The notes: a model not told the origin generated them from the sequence alone. Positions 39,701 to 49,177 are shown, counted from the stretch's first letter. The stretch is 64,000 nucleotides of DNA from an uncultured Zoogloea sp. (GCA_937967645.1 CALBTT010000213.1:1-64000), one strand, 5' to 3'. Made by a program: numbers and translations.

Positions 39701-40174
39701 CTATTCCGAAACGGCCGTGTTGGCGCGGGCCGCCCACGCACGCATGCGCTCGAGGCCGGTCCAGTCGGCGTCCACATAGGTGATCGCCCCTGTGGGACAG
39801 GCGGTGGCACAGGCCGGATCGCCGCCGCACAGGTCACATTTCTGGACCTTGCCGGTGTCCTGGTTGTAATTGACCGTGCCGAACGGGCAGGCGATGGTGC
39901 ACACCTTGCAGCCCACGCAGACATCGTCATGAACCTGCTTGGCCCCGGTCGCCGCGTCGATGCGGATCGCATCCACCGGACAGGCGTTGAGGCACCAGGC
40001 CTCGGTGCATTGGGTACAGGTGTATGGAACCTTCCGCCCCTCGGTTTCAAAACTGAACACCTTGATGCGGGACTTGGACGGATTGATGACCCCGGTATGC
40101 TCGACCGAACATGCCATTTCGCACTGCAGGCAGCCGGTGCACTTCTTGGGGTCAATGTGCAGGGATTTCCACAT
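39701..40174 (-). CDS. aorA: Polyferredoxin electron-transfer subunit of the AOR complex
   Basis: 157 aa with sixteen-odd cysteines in four [4Fe-4S] binding sets: CTGCLQCEMAC, CTQCTEAWCLNAC, CVGCKVCTIAC and CDLCGGDPACATAC. This is the layout of the four-cluster AorA, which in Aromatoleum can polymerise into filaments. It is the first gene of the tungsten operon. AAGGAGGAG lies seven bases before the ATG. Confidence 0.93.
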   Translation of the reverse strand: MWKSLHIDPKKCTGCLQCEMACSVEHTGVINPSKSRIKVFSFETEGRKVPYTCTQCTEAWCLNACPVDAIRIDAATGAKQVHDDVCVGCKVCTIACPFGTVNYNQDTGKVQKCDLCGGDPACATACPTGAITYVDADWTGLERMRAWAARANTAVSE

Positions 40175-40462
40175 CGATCGTCTCCTCCTTGTTGATTTAT
40201 GGACCGGCAGATGCGATCACTGGTGGATCGACGGCCTGCAGCGCGCTGCGGCCTGGCAGTCTCCGGGTCGTTCTCCCATCCGGTCCGCCCTTGCCCGTCC
40301 AAATCAACACATCGGGTACACGACGGAACCATCTTCTGAGCTTATGCCTCGGCCAACGCTTGTCAATACGCGCTGCGTCATTCTGGGCAGCCCTGGCCAG
40401 GTCAATGCGCGAGGACCGGCGAGTGTGCTATTAATCGGACTTACCTTGATCCGGAGCCTTAC
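40175..40462. promoter_or_regulatory. Divergent promoter region between aorA and moeA
   Basis: 288 bases holding the promoters of the tungsten operon (-) and of moeA (+). I see AT-richer patches at 40193-40200, 40302-40312 and 40430-40445 but no unambiguous -35/-10 pair, and no clear ModE, FNR or sigma-54 site. Confidence 0.45.
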
Positions 40463-41716
40463 ATGAGTGTGGACAATGGCTGCGCCTCGCCGGGCGCCCG
40501 CAAGACCCTGTCGGTGGACGAAGCCCGGCAGATCATCCTGAATACCGTGACGCCCCTCTCCGGCTGGGAAAAAGTGGCCATCCGCGCCGCGCTGGGTCGC
40601 ATCCTGGCCGCCGACGTGATCGCCCCGTGCAATGTGCCGGCGCACGACAACTCCGCCATGGACGGCTATGCGGTCCGCGCGGAAGACCTCTCGCCCGACG
40701 GCGAAGTGAGCCTGCAGGTTGTCGGCACCGCCTTCGCGGGACGCGGATTTTCCGGGATGGTGGGCAGCGGGCAGGCCGTGCGCATCATGACCGGCGGCGT
40801 CATGCCCATGGGGGCCGACACCATCGTCGTCCAGGAGATCGTCCGCACCGAAGGCAGCACGGTTGTAGTGCCCGCGGGCATCCGCAAAGGGCAGAACGTC
40901 CGCCGCGCCGGTGAGGATCTCGCGGAAGGTGCCGTGGCCATCCCCCGTGGCAAGCTGATGGGGCCAGCCGAGCTCGGGCTGGCTGCATCCCTGGGTCTGG
41001 CCGAAGTGTGCGTGACCCGCCGACTACGGGTTGCCTTCTTCTCCACCGGGGACGAGCTGGCGACGATTGGTCGCCCGCTCGCCCCGGGCGAGGTGTATGA
41101 CTCCAACCGCTACACTCTGCATGGCGCCCTGACCCGCCTGGGCTGTGAGCTGGTGGACATGGGGGTGATCCCGGACCGCCCCGACGAGCTCGAAGCAGCC
41201 TTCCGCAATGCCGCCGCCTGTTCGGACGTGGTCCTGACCACTGGCGGCGTGTCGGTCGGGGAAGCCGACTTTATCCGCGAGCTGATGGCCCGCCTCGGCG
41301 AAGTGAGCTTCTGGAAGATCGACATCAAGCCCGGCCGCCCCATGGCCTTCGGCAAGATCGGCGACACCTGGATGTTCGGCCTGCCGGGCAACCCGGTGGC
41401 CGTGATGGTGACCTATTACCAGTTCGTGATGGACGCCCTGCTCCGCGTGGCCGGCCAGGATCCCTTGCCCGAGCGCCCGCTGATGCAGGCAAGCTGCTCC
41501 AGCCCGATCCGCAAGCTGTCCGGGCGCAAGGAGTTCCTGCGCGGTCGGCTGTACCTGGAAGACGGCCAGTGGCAGGTCCGCTCCGCCTCGGCCCAGGGCT
41601 CGGGGATCCTGCGTTCCATGTCGGAGGCCAACTGTTTCATCGTCCTCGACGAACATCGGGGTGACGTGTCTCCCGGCGAAACCGTCCAGGTCCAGCTGTT
41701 CGACGGTCTGGTCTGA
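40463..41716 (+). CDS. moeA: Molybdopterin molybdenumtransferase MoeA
   Basis: 417 aa. Inserts molybdate or tungstate into adenylylated molybdopterin. DNSAMDGYAV, GVMPMGADTIV, VYDSNRY, TTGGVSVGEADF, PGRPMAFG and GLPGNPVAVMVTYYQF are all present. Divergent from the tungsten operon, it is a good candidate for a tungsten-dedicated paralogue, though it could be the only moeA of the genome. A bidirectional terminator follows. Confidence 0.95.
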   Translation: MSVDNGCASPGARKTLSVDEARQIILNTVTPLSGWEKVAIRAALGRILAADVIAPCNVPAHDNSAMDGYAVRAEDLSPDGEVSLQVVGTAFAGRGFSGMVGSGQAVRIMTGGVMPMGADTIVVQEIVRTEGSTVVVPAGIRKGQNVRRAGEDLAEGAVAIPRGKLMGPAELGLAASLGLAEVCVTRRLRVAFFSTGDELATIGRPLAPGEVYDSNRYTLHGALTRLGCELVDMGVIPDRPDELEAAFRNAAACSDVVLTTGGVSVGEADFIRELMARLGEVSFWKIDIKPGRPMAFGKIGDTWMFGLPGNPVAVMVTYYQFVMDALLRVAGQDPLPERPLMQASCSSPIRKLSGRKEFLRGRLYLEDGQWQVRSASAQGSGILRSMSEANCFIVLDEHRGDVSPGETVQVQLFDGLV

Positions 41717-41734
41717 GCGGGTCGCAGTAAACCA

Positions 41735-41764
41735 AAAAGCCGACCGGCGAACCGGTCGGCTTTT
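41735..41764. terminator. Bidirectional terminator between moeA and prpE
   Basis: AAAAGCCGACCGG (41735-41747) pairs with CCGGTCGGCTTTT (41752-41764), loop of four. T runs appear on both strands, so it can end moeA (+) and prpE (-). Confidence 0.88.
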
Positions 41765-41786
41765 CTTTGGCTGACGCGCGGAACGA

Positions 41787-43679
41787 TCAGTTCGTCAGCG
41801 CGGCCTTGATCTGCTCGAGAGTGCTCGGATCCTCGATGGTGGTCAGATCGCCCGGGTCACGGCCTTCCGCCAGCGCCTGGATGGAACGGCGCAGCATCTT
41901 GCCGGAGCGGGTCTTGGGCAGGCCGGAGATGAAGTGCACGCGGGCCGGACGGGCAATCGCGCCGAGGCTGCCATCGACGAGCTTCATGACGGCCTTCTCG
42001 AGCTCCGCAACCTTTTCGGGGCTGTCTACGCTGGCCGGATCCTTGACCACGGCAAAGGCCATGGGCATCTGGCCCTTGAGCTGATCGGCCACGCCCACCA
42101 CCGCCACCTCGGCGATCGCGGGGTGGGCCTGCACGGCTTCCTCGATCTCGCGGGTGCCAAGGCGGTGACCGGCGACGTTGATCACGTCATCGGTGCGGCC
42201 GAGGATCTTGTAGTAGCCGGCGTCGTCCTTGATGCCCCAGTCGAAGCTGGAGTAAACCTGCGGCTCCTGGAAGAGCGTGAAGTAGGTGGACACGAAGCGC
42301 TTGTCGTCCCCCCAGATGGTGGACAGGCAGCCAGGCGGCAGCGGCGGAACGACGCCGACGATGCCCTTCTCGTTGGGGCCGCACTCCGAGCCATCGTCGC
42401 GGAACAGGCGCACGTCGTAGCCATACACCGGGAAACCGGGGGAACCGAGCTGCACATTGTGCTTCTCGACACCAGGCATCAGGGACAGCATGGCCCAGCC
42501 GGTCTCGGTCTGCCAGTAGTGGTCGATGACCGGAATGCCCAGCTCGTCCATCATCCACTGGTGGGACGTCTCGTCCATCGGCTCGCCGGCGCAGTACAGG
42601 GCCCGCAGCTTGGACAGATCGTATTTCTTGAGGAAGGCCGGATCCTGCTTCTTGAGCACGCGGATGGCGGTGGGCGCGCTGAACATCACGGTGACTTCCT
42701 GCTCCTGGCAGATCTTCCACCAGATGCCGGCGTCGGGGCGCAGGGGCGTGCCTTCGTACATGATCGTGGCCATGCCGGCGATCAGGGGGCCGTAGATGAT
42801 GTAGCTGTGCCCCACCACCCAGCCGATGTCGGAGGTGGAGAAGAAGGTCTCGCCCGCGTTGCCGCAGTAGATGTGCTTCATGGAGGCGGCCAGGGCCACG
42901 GCGTAACCGCCGGTGTCGCGCTGCACGCCCTTGGGCTTGCCGGTGGTGCCGGAGGTGTACAGGATATAGCTGGGCTCGGAGGCCTCCAGCCAGGTGACCG
43001 GCACGTTGGCATCCAGGTGCTTGGTGCGCAGGGTGGCGTAGTCTTCGTCACGGCCGGCAACCACGGCCATATCCTTGTCGAGGCCACGATTGACCATCAG
43101 GACCTTGGCGGGTTTGTGCTCGGCCAGGCTAATGGCTTCGTCCAGGAGATGCTTGTAGGGGACCGGACGGCCGCCGCGCATGCCGGCATCGGCGGAGACG
43201 ATCACCGTGGGCTTGGCGTCGTCGATGCGGGTGGCCAGGGAGTGGGAGGCAAAGCCACCGAACACCACCGAGTGGATGGCGCCGATGCGGGTGCATGCCA
43301 GCATCGCGAAGCAGGCTTCGGCGATCATCGGCATGTAGATCAGCACGCGATCACCCTTCTTGACGCCGAGCTCCTGGTAGATCGCGGCCATGCGCATGAC
43401 TTCGGTGCGCAGTTCGGAGAAGGAGTAAGTCTTCTCCTCGTCGGTCTCGGTGGAGATATAGACCAGCGCCTTGCCGTTCGGGTTGGTCTCGGCGTGACGG
43501 TCGACTGCGTTGTAGCAGAGATTGGTCTCGCCGCCGGCAAACCACTTGACGAAGGGCGGCTTGGAAAAATCGTAGATCTGCTCGGGTTGCTTGTTCCAGT
43601 GAATCAGCTGGGCCTGCTCGCCCCAGAAGCCGTTGCGGTCTTCAATGGAGCGCTGGTGAAATTCCTTGTACGAAGCCAT
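41787..43679 (-). CDS. prpE: Propionate-CoA ligase
   Basis: 630 aa AMP-forming acyl-CoA synthetase. ATP loop YTSGTTGKPKGVQRD, adenylate motif YWQTETGW, hinge GRTDDVINVAGHR, and acetylatable Lys in KTRSGKMLRR. The N terminus MASYKEFHQRSIEDRNGFW and overall pattern fit PrpE better than Acs. It activates propionate (also acetate or acrylate) to the CoA thioester. The next-but-one gene upstream is acuI, which would reduce acryloyl-CoA to propionyl-CoA. Confidence 0.92.
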   Translation of the reverse strand: MASYKEFHQRSIEDRNGFWGEQAQLIHWNKQPEQIYDFSKPPFVKWFAGGETNLCYNAVDRHAETNPNGKALVYISTETDEEKTYSFSELRTEVMRMAAIYQELGVKKGDRVLIYMPMIAEACFAMLACTRIGAIHSVVFGGFASHSLATRIDDAKPTVIVSADAGMRGGRPVPYKHLLDEAISLAEHKPAKVLMVNRGLDKDMAVVAGRDEDYATLRTKHLDANVPVTWLEASEPSYILYTSGTTGKPKGVQRDTGGYAVALAASMKHIYCGNAGETFFSTSDIGWVVGHSYIIYGPLIAGMATIMYEGTPLRPDAGIWWKICQEQEVTVMFSAPTAIRVLKKQDPAFLKKYDLSKLRALYCAGEPMDETSHQWMMDELGIPVIDHYWQTETGWAMLSLMPGVEKHNVQLGSPGFPVYGYDVRLFRDDGSECGPNEKGIVGVVPPLPPGCLSTIWGDDKRFVSTYFTLFQEPQVYSSFDWGIKDDAGYYKILGRTDDVINVAGHRLGTREIEEAVQAHPAIAEVAVVGVADQLKGQMPMAFAVVKDPASVDSPEKVAELEKAVMKLVDGSLGAIARPARVHFISGLPKTRSGKMLRRSIQALAEGRDPGDLTTIEDPSTLEQIKAALTN

Positions 43680-43749
43680 GGGTCCTCTCCCTTTTTCGAA
43701 TAATCAAACCACTACCGATGATGGCGTTGCGTCGTGGCGCCCGCCTTTT

Positions 43750-44931
43750 TTATTCGTTCCTGGGTGCTGCATTCCCCTGCACGGCTTCTGCGACGCGTGC
43801 GAGGGTGGCAAGCGGCAGACCGGCGGAGAACTCGGATTCTATCAATTCCAGGAGAGGCAAGAGTGTTCGTATGGCATCCGGGAGTTGTTTGCGGAGCCGT
43901 GGATCCAGACCCGCCGTACGGAGCTGCAGCAGATACTGGTCGATACTGACCGGCGCGCGGGTGCCGGCGGGCACCATGTCCTGGGTGACCTCGCCCTGCT
44001 CGCCCATGACCCGGTTGCCACCTGCCGCCCGTCCCACGGCGATGCGCTGCACTGCCACGCCGATCAGGTGGCTGACGGTCTGGTTCTTGCCAGGCTCGGC
44101 GGCGGCCAGGCCGATGGTGATCTGGATGCGGATCCGCTCTTCGCGGTAGGTCATCACGATGTGGTCGATGGCCGTGCGCAGGCGCATGGCGAAGGCACAG
44201 GCCCCCTCCATGTTGGTGCTGGGCGACACCACGGCAAAGCGTGCCGGGGCCAGCTCGGCCACGCTGTCTTCCTGGCGCAGCTTGGTGGCCAGGATCTTGG
44301 ACAGCTTGCGGTTGATCAGTTGCGCCACATGGGCGCCGTAGCGGGCCACCAGCGTGTCGAACTGGTCGATCTCGATGACCATCACCGACAGGTCGCCGTG
44401 ACGGCGCTGCGCCAGCGACAACTCCTGGGCGGCGTGGTAGTGCAGATAGGACGGCGTCACCAGTCCCGACGCCGGATCGACCGGACTGGCCGTGGCCAGC
44501 GCCGCCCGGCTCTCCTCCAGGTCACGCTGGGTGCGGGCCAGTTGGGTCAGGGCTTCGAGACGGGCCAGCAACTCGACGTTACCGATGCTCTTGGAGATGA
44601 AGTCGGTGGCCCCCGCACTCTTGGCCTTGACCCTCACCTCCGGCTCGTCATCCCCGGAGATGACCACCACCGGCAAGGTGTTGATGCGGGAGATGCGGGA
44701 GGTGCGGATCCGCTCCAGCAAACCATAACCATCCAGGCGGGGCATCCCGATATCCGTGATCACCGCCTGGATGGTCGGGTCGACCATCAGGGTCTGCCAG
44801 CCGGCCTCCCCATCCGCCTCTTCCCGCACCTCGAAGCGATCCCGAACATGCCGGATGATGGACGCACGCACCATCCGGGAATCATCGATGATCAGGACCC
44901 TGGGCAGGGTCTGATCGGTGTCTTCAGTCAT
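43750..44931 (-). CDS. Response regulator with degenerate GGDEF domain
   Basis: 393 aa. The receiver (about 10-128) has IDDS and phospho-acceptor Asp60 (ITDIGMPRLDGYG). A GGDEF-like fold follows (about 150-310: DPASGL, VIEIDQFDTLV, RFAVVSP). The active-site loop that should read GGDEF reads APARF (228-232), so diguanylate cyclase activity is unlikely; it may bind GTP, c-di-GMP or a protein partner. The C-terminal 80 residues are helical and unassigned. It sits between acuI and prpE on the same strand. Confidence 0.85.
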   Translation of the reverse strand: MTEDTDQTLPRVLIIDDSRMVRASIIRHVRDRFEVREEADGEAGWQTLMVDPTIQAVITDIGMPRLDGYGLLERIRTSRISRINTLPVVVISGDDEPEVRVKAKSAGATDFISKSIGNVELLARLEALTQLARTQRDLEESRAALATASPVDPASGLVTPSYLHYHAAQELSLAQRRHGDLSVMVIEIDQFDTLVARYGAHVAQLINRKLSKILATKLRQEDSVAELAPARFAVVSPSTNMEGACAFAMRLRTAIDHIVMTYREERIRIQITIGLAAAEPGKNQTVSHLIGVAVQRIAVGRAAGGNRVMGEQGEVTQDMVPAGTRAPVSIDQYLLQLRTAGLDPRLRKQLPDAIRTLLPLLELIESEFSAGLPLATLARVAEAVQGNAAPRNE

Positions 44932-44954
44932 GCTGGGCTCGCTCTAAATGGACT

Positions 44955-45962
44955 TTAGCCATTAACGGCAATCACCGTGCGCCCCTTGACCCGGCCGGCG
45001 ATGAAGTCGTCGAAGACGCCAGGCAGCTCGGCGAAGGGCACGCTGCGCGTCATGGATGCCAGATGCCGCGGCTTCAGGTCGGTTGCCAGGCGCTCCCACA
45101 CCCTGGCGCGAGTCGGGAAGCCCATGTAGCCGGAGTCGATGCCGAGCAGGCTGACGCCACGCAGGATGAAGGGGAAGACCGTGGTGGGCAGCTGGATGCT
45201 CTGGGCGTTGCCAATGCTCGCCACGGTACCCGCCTGCTTCATGGTGGACAACACCCAGGCGAGAATGTCACCGCCGACGTTATCCACTGCACCGGCCCAC
45301 AGCCCGGCATCCAGCGGACGGGTCTTGGCGGGGTCGATGGTGTCACGCAGCTTGATCTCCGCTGCGCCGAGGGATTTGAGGTAATCCTCCTCGTGCGCCT
45401 TGCCGGTCAGTGCAACCACGTGATAGCCGAGGCCGGCCAGCATGTCGATCGCCAGTCCGCCGACACCGCCGCTGGCGCCGGTGACGATCACCGGCCCGTT
45501 CTCCGGACGCAGGCCGTTGTCCTCCATCCGCACCACCCCCAGCGCGGCGGTGAAACCGGCCGTACCCAGGGCCATGGCATCGAACAGGCTGAGGCCGGCG
45601 GGCAAGGGCACCACCCAGCCCGCCGGGATGCGGGCGTATTCGGCATAGCCGCCGTGATGCGCGACACCGATGTCGAAACTGGTGGCGATCACCTCGTCGC
45701 CCGCCTTGAAGCGCGGGTCACTGCTCTCCACGACCGTCCCCGAGAGGTCGATGCCCCCGACGCAGGGGAAGCGCCGAATGATCTTGCCCGCCCCGGTGGC
45801 CGCCAGCGCATCCTTGTAATTCACACTCGAATAGGCCACCTTGATAAGAACCTCACCCGCATCAAGGGCATCGACGGCAAGGGTTTCCATGGCCGAGACG
45901 ACCTTGCGGTTCTCATCCTGGCGAATCACAAAGGCCTTGAAGGGGGACACTGCGCTGGACAT
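44955..45962 (-). CDS. acuI: Acryloyl-CoA reductase, AcuI/YhdH family
   Basis: 335 aa MDR enzyme that reduces acryloyl-CoA to propionyl-CoA with NADPH. FKAFVIRQDENRK at the start, SSVNYKDALAATG, GGIDLSGTV, VTGASGGVGGLAI (cofactor loop) and GIDSGYMGFPTRARVW match AcuI/YhdH. There are no zinc ligands. It lies upstream of the receiver/GGDEF gene and prpE, which fits a route of acrylate or propionate use. Confidence 0.9.
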   Translation of the reverse strand: MSSAVSPFKAFVIRQDENRKVVSAMETLAVDALDAGEVLIKVAYSSVNYKDALAATGAGKIIRRFPCVGGIDLSGTVVESSDPRFKAGDEVIATSFDIGVAHHGGYAEYARIPAGWVVPLPAGLSLFDAMALGTAGFTAALGVVRMEDNGLRPENGPVIVTGASGGVGGLAIDMLAGLGYHVVALTGKAHEEDYLKSLGAAEIKLRDTIDPAKTRPLDAGLWAGAVDNVGGDILAWVLSTMKQAGTVASIGNAQSIQLPTTVFPFILRGVSLLGIDSGYMGFPTRARVWERLATDLKPRHLASMTRSVPFAELPGVFDDFIAGRVKGRTVIAVNG

Positions 45963-46118
45963 GCTTTTCTCCTCGTCAGCAGGCGCCGGGAGGCGCCCTT
46001 GTTGTTTGTGGTCCGATTATAGCGCCGGTGCCGCTCATCGATCCCGCAGGCCGGCAACGGTACTCAATCCACAAGGCTCCGTGCCGTAAATGAGAACATC
46101 GCCCGCAGGATACCGACC

Positions 46119-47030
46119 ATGACCCTCCTCAACCACCCGCTGGACAGTATCGAGTCCTACAACAATTTTCTGAGCCATGAAGCCATCCCCGTACTCAAAC
46201 ATACGGTCAAGGAGCTTCAAGCCATGCGGGAAATGGAGGACAGCATCAACGGCCGAACGGTTGCGGCACTGGTGCTGGGCGATCCGATGATGACGCTCAA
46301 GGTGCTGATCCATATCGAGCAGCATCGGCGGGCCCGGCAGAATCACGACATCACCACCATCGAACGGGCCATCATGATGATGGGCATTTCACCGTTCCTG
46401 AGGGAGTTCTCGGAACTCCCGACCATTGAGAGCCAGCTCTCAAACCACACCCATGCCCTGGTGGGCGTCCTGAAGGTGATCGGCAGGGCGCGCCGGGCCG
46501 CGCACTACGCACGCGACTGGGCCATCGTGCGCCACGATCTCGACGTGGATGAGATCACCGTTGCGGCCCTGCTCCATGAGGTGACCGACATCCTGTGCTG
46601 GTGCTTCGCCCCAGAGCTGACCCAGCAGGTCTATGAGCTGCAGCGCATGGACAAGAACCTCCGCTCGAGCGCAGCCCAGCGGGCCGTGTTCAACTTCTCG
46701 GCCAAGGAGCTGCACCTGGCCCTGGTGCGGGAGTGGCATCTGCCGGAACTGCTGGTCTCGATGATGGACGAGCGACAGATCCAGAACCCCCGCGTCCGCA
46801 CAGTGCAACTGGCCAACAGCCTGGCCCGCCACACCGCACAGGGCTGGGACAACCCTGCCATCCCCGACGATCTGGCCGCCATCGAAGAGTTGCTGCATAT
46901 TGGCCGGGAACACCTGCTGCATCGCCTCTCCGCCCCTCATGAGGTCATTGAGGTTCTCCTGCAGGCGGGTGGCAAAGCCGAAGGTGCCCTGCCCCAGCTC
47001 TCCACCGCACCTCCCCCGCCGGCGGCCTGA
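46119..47030 (+). CDS. HDOD-domain protein
   Basis: 303 aa. One HDOD domain (about 20-215) with the helical pattern of HD-related output domains: INGRTVAALVLGDPMMTLKVL, ITTIERAIMMMGI, TVAALLHEVTDILCW. The metal-binding His-Asp pair of true HD hydrolases is not kept, so it is a signalling scaffold. The Pro-rich C terminus looks disordered. It diverges from acuI; the role is unknown, but such proteins commonly act downstream of two-component or c-di-GMP signals. Confidence 0.83.
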   Translation: MTLLNHPLDSIESYNNFLSHEAIPVLKHTVKELQAMREMEDSINGRTVAALVLGDPMMTLKVLIHIEQHRRARQNHDITTIERAIMMMGISPFLREFSELPTIESQLSNHTHALVGVLKVIGRARRAAHYARDWAIVRHDLDVDEITVAALLHEVTDILCWCFAPELTQQVYELQRMDKNLRSSAAQRAVFNFSAKELHLALVREWHLPELLVSMMDERQIQNPRVRTVQLANSLARHTAQGWDNPAIPDDLAAIEELLHIGREHLLHRLSAPHEVIEVLLQAGGKAEGALPQLSTAPPPPAA

Positions 47031-47043
47031 GCGCGCCCGCCGC

Positions 47044-48945
47044 TTACTTGCCGGCCACGCGGGACTCCAGTTCCTCCCAGCGCAACATGGCCGACTCCAG
47101 CTCCTCATCGATGGCCTGCAGCCTGGCGTTCAGGGCAGGCACGTCCTGGGCGGCATCCTTGTAGGTTGCAGGGTCGTTGAGACGGGCCTGGATCGCACCC
47201 TGTTCGTCTTCCAGCTGGGCGATGCGGTCCGGCAGCGCCTCGAGTTCGCGCTGTTCCTTCCAGGTCAGCTTCACCGGCTTGGCCGCCGCCACCGGCGCTT
47301 CCTTGCGCACGGGCGCCGGCTTCGGCGTGGCAGGTGCCGCTGCGACTGCAGCCGGACGGACCCTCAGCCAGTCCTCATAGCCTCCCGCATACTCTTTCCA
47401 GCGCCCATCACCTTCAGCCGCAATGACCTGGGTCACCACGTTGTCCAGGAAGGCCCGGTCGTGACTGACCAGGAACACCGTTCCGTCGTACTGGGCGAGC
47501 AGATCTTCGAGCAGGTCCAGGGTCTCGATGTCGAGATCGTTAGTCGGCTCGTCCAGCACCAGCACATTGGCCGGGCGGGCAAACAGGCGCGCCAGCAGGA
47601 GGCGGTTGCGCTCCCCGCCGGACAGGGACTTCACCGGAGAGCGGGCGCGCTGGGGCGAGAACAAAAAATCCCCCAGGTAGCCGATGATGTGGGTCCGGTG
47701 GCCGGCGATCTCCACGTAGTCCGAGCCCGGGCTGATGACTTCGGTGAGCGGCGCCTCCGGGTCGAGTTGCGCACGCAGCTGGTCGAAATAGGCCACCGTC
47801 TGGCGGGTACCCCGGCGGATCCGCCCGGCATCCGGCTCAAGCTCGCCGAGGATCAGCTTCAATAGTGTCGTCTTGCCAGCACCGTTGGGGCCAACCAGAC
47901 CGATCCGGTCGCCACGCAGGATGCGTGTCGAAAAATCCCGCACGATGCAGCGGTCACCGAAGCGCTTCTCGACATTCTCGAGCTCGGCCACCATCTGGCC
48001 ACTGCCGTCGCCCCGATCGAGGGCCAGCTTGACGTTTCCGAAGCGCTCGCGGCGAGCGCTGCGCTCCCGGCGCAAGGCCTCCAGGCGCCGCACCCGACCT
48101 TCGTTACGGGTACGCCGTGCCTCGACCCCCTTGCGGATCCACACCTCCTCCTGGGCCAGCAGCTTGTCGAAGCGGGCATTGGCCTTCTCCTCCGCATCGA
48201 GCTGCTCCGCCTTGCGCGTCAGATATTCACTGAAGCGCCCCGGATAGCTGCTGAGGATCCCCCGGTCCAGCTCGACGATGCGGGTCGTGATGTTGTCCAG
48301 GAAGACCCGGTCGTGGGTGATCACCACGACGGCCCCGGCGAAGCTCCTGATCAGCTCCTCAAGCCACAGGATGCCATCGATGTCGAGGTGGTTGGTCGGC
48401 TCGTCGAGAAGCAGCATTTCCGGCTCCCCCACCAGCGCTCGGGCCAGCGCCACACGCTTGATGCCGCCCCCCGACAAACTGCCGGTGATGGCCTCGCCGG
48501 AGAGCTTGAGCTGCGCCAGCACTTGCTCGACCCGCTGCTCCAGCCGCCACGCCTGGGCCTCCTCGACGCGATGCTGCAGGGTTTCAAGGCGGCTCAGGGC
48601 CGCCTCGCTGGGGTCATCGGCCACCGCGAGCATGGCGGCGTGGTAATCCACCAGCAACGATGCGACCTCACCCAGCCCATCGGCCACCGTATCGAAGACA
48701 CTCCGCTCCAGCGGGAAGTCCGCCTCCTGCGGCACATAGGCGATCCGCGCCCCCGGCTGCCGCCACAGCCGCCCGTCATCCAGGCTGGCCTGGCCGGCCA
48801 GGGCCTTGAGCAGGCTCGACTTGCCGCTACCGTTGCGGCCGATCAGCGCCACCCGCTCACCGGGATCGAGCTGAAAGGCAGCCTTGTCCAGCAAGGCAAC
48901 ATGTCCAAACGCGAGGCAGGCGTCATCGAGAGTGATAAGAGGCAT
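47044..48945 (-). CDS. uup: ABC-F ATPase Uup
   Basis: About 633 aa from the ATG at 48945. Two ABC domains: GRNGSGKSSLL with SLSGGGIKRVALARAL, and GPNGAGKTTLL with SLSGGERNRLLLARL, separated by the ABC-F linker (KANARFDKLLAQEEVWIRKG). The C-terminal coiled coil (KEQRELEALPDRIAQLEDE) is the Uup DNA/ribosome-binding tail. It acts on ribosomes and in precise transposon-excision phenotypes in E. coli. It converges on the HDOD gene, leaving 13 bases between stops. Confidence 0.95.
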   Translation of the reverse strand: MPLITLDDACLAFGHVALLDKAAFQLDPGERVALIGRNGSGKSSLLKALAGQASLDDGRLWRQPGARIAYVPQEADFPLERSVFDTVADGLGEVASLLVDYHAAMLAVADDPSEAALSRLETLQHRVEEAQAWRLEQRVEQVLAQLKLSGEAITGSLSGGGIKRVALARALVGEPEMLLLDEPTNHLDIDGILWLEELIRSFAGAVVVITHDRVFLDNITTRIVELDRGILSSYPGRFSEYLTRKAEQLDAEEKANARFDKLLAQEEVWIRKGVEARRTRNEGRVRRLEALRRERSARRERFGNVKLALDRGDGSGQMVAELENVEKRFGDRCIVRDFSTRILRGDRIGLVGPNGAGKTTLLKLILGELEPDAGRIRRGTRQTVAYFDQLRAQLDPEAPLTEVISPGSDYVEIAGHRTHIIGYLGDFLFSPQRARSPVKSLSGGERNRLLLARLFARPANVLVLDEPTNDLDIETLDLLEDLLAQYDGTVFLVSHDRAFLDNVVTQVIAAEGDGRWKEYAGGYEDWLRVRPAAVAAAPATPKPAPVRKEAPVAAAKPVKLTWKEQRELEALPDRIAQLEDEQGAIQARLNDPATYKDAAQDVPALNARLQAIDEELESAMLRWEELESRVAGK

Positions 48946-49144
48946 TTCGGGGTGACCGGAAGACGTGCGGAAAGCCCTCCATTGTACCCGGCCGGCTCTG
49001 CGACGCGGCTGTCGCCCGAGAATGAGCCTGAGCATCCCCCTCAGGGATCCGCCCCACCCGGCCGGAGTCCGATTCCGGCGCGCGCCTGGGAAAGCGCACG
49101 TCGCTCCCCTCAAAGCTGTTGACTTGGCAACAAAGCACTAGTTA

Positions 49145-49163
49145 AATACGAATTATTCGCATT
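49145..49163 (+). promoter_or_regulatory. Fur-box-like palindrome before hemP
   Basis: AATACGAATTATTCGCATT is a near-perfect 19-bp inverted repeat (AATrCGAATwATTCGyATT) in otherwise GC-rich DNA. It lies 15 bases before the hemP start and overlaps the expected promoter. It resembles Fur sites of betaproteobacteria, so iron should repress hemP and probably bfd. Confidence 0.75.
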
Positions 49164-49177
49164 CTTCTTCAAGAGCC

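Noticed and set aside
41787..43679. Acetyl-CoA synthetase (acs) as the name of this ligase
   Set aside because: The N terminus and overall pattern fit PrpE better, and acuI nearby supports propionyl-CoA metabolism; substrate overlap remains possible.
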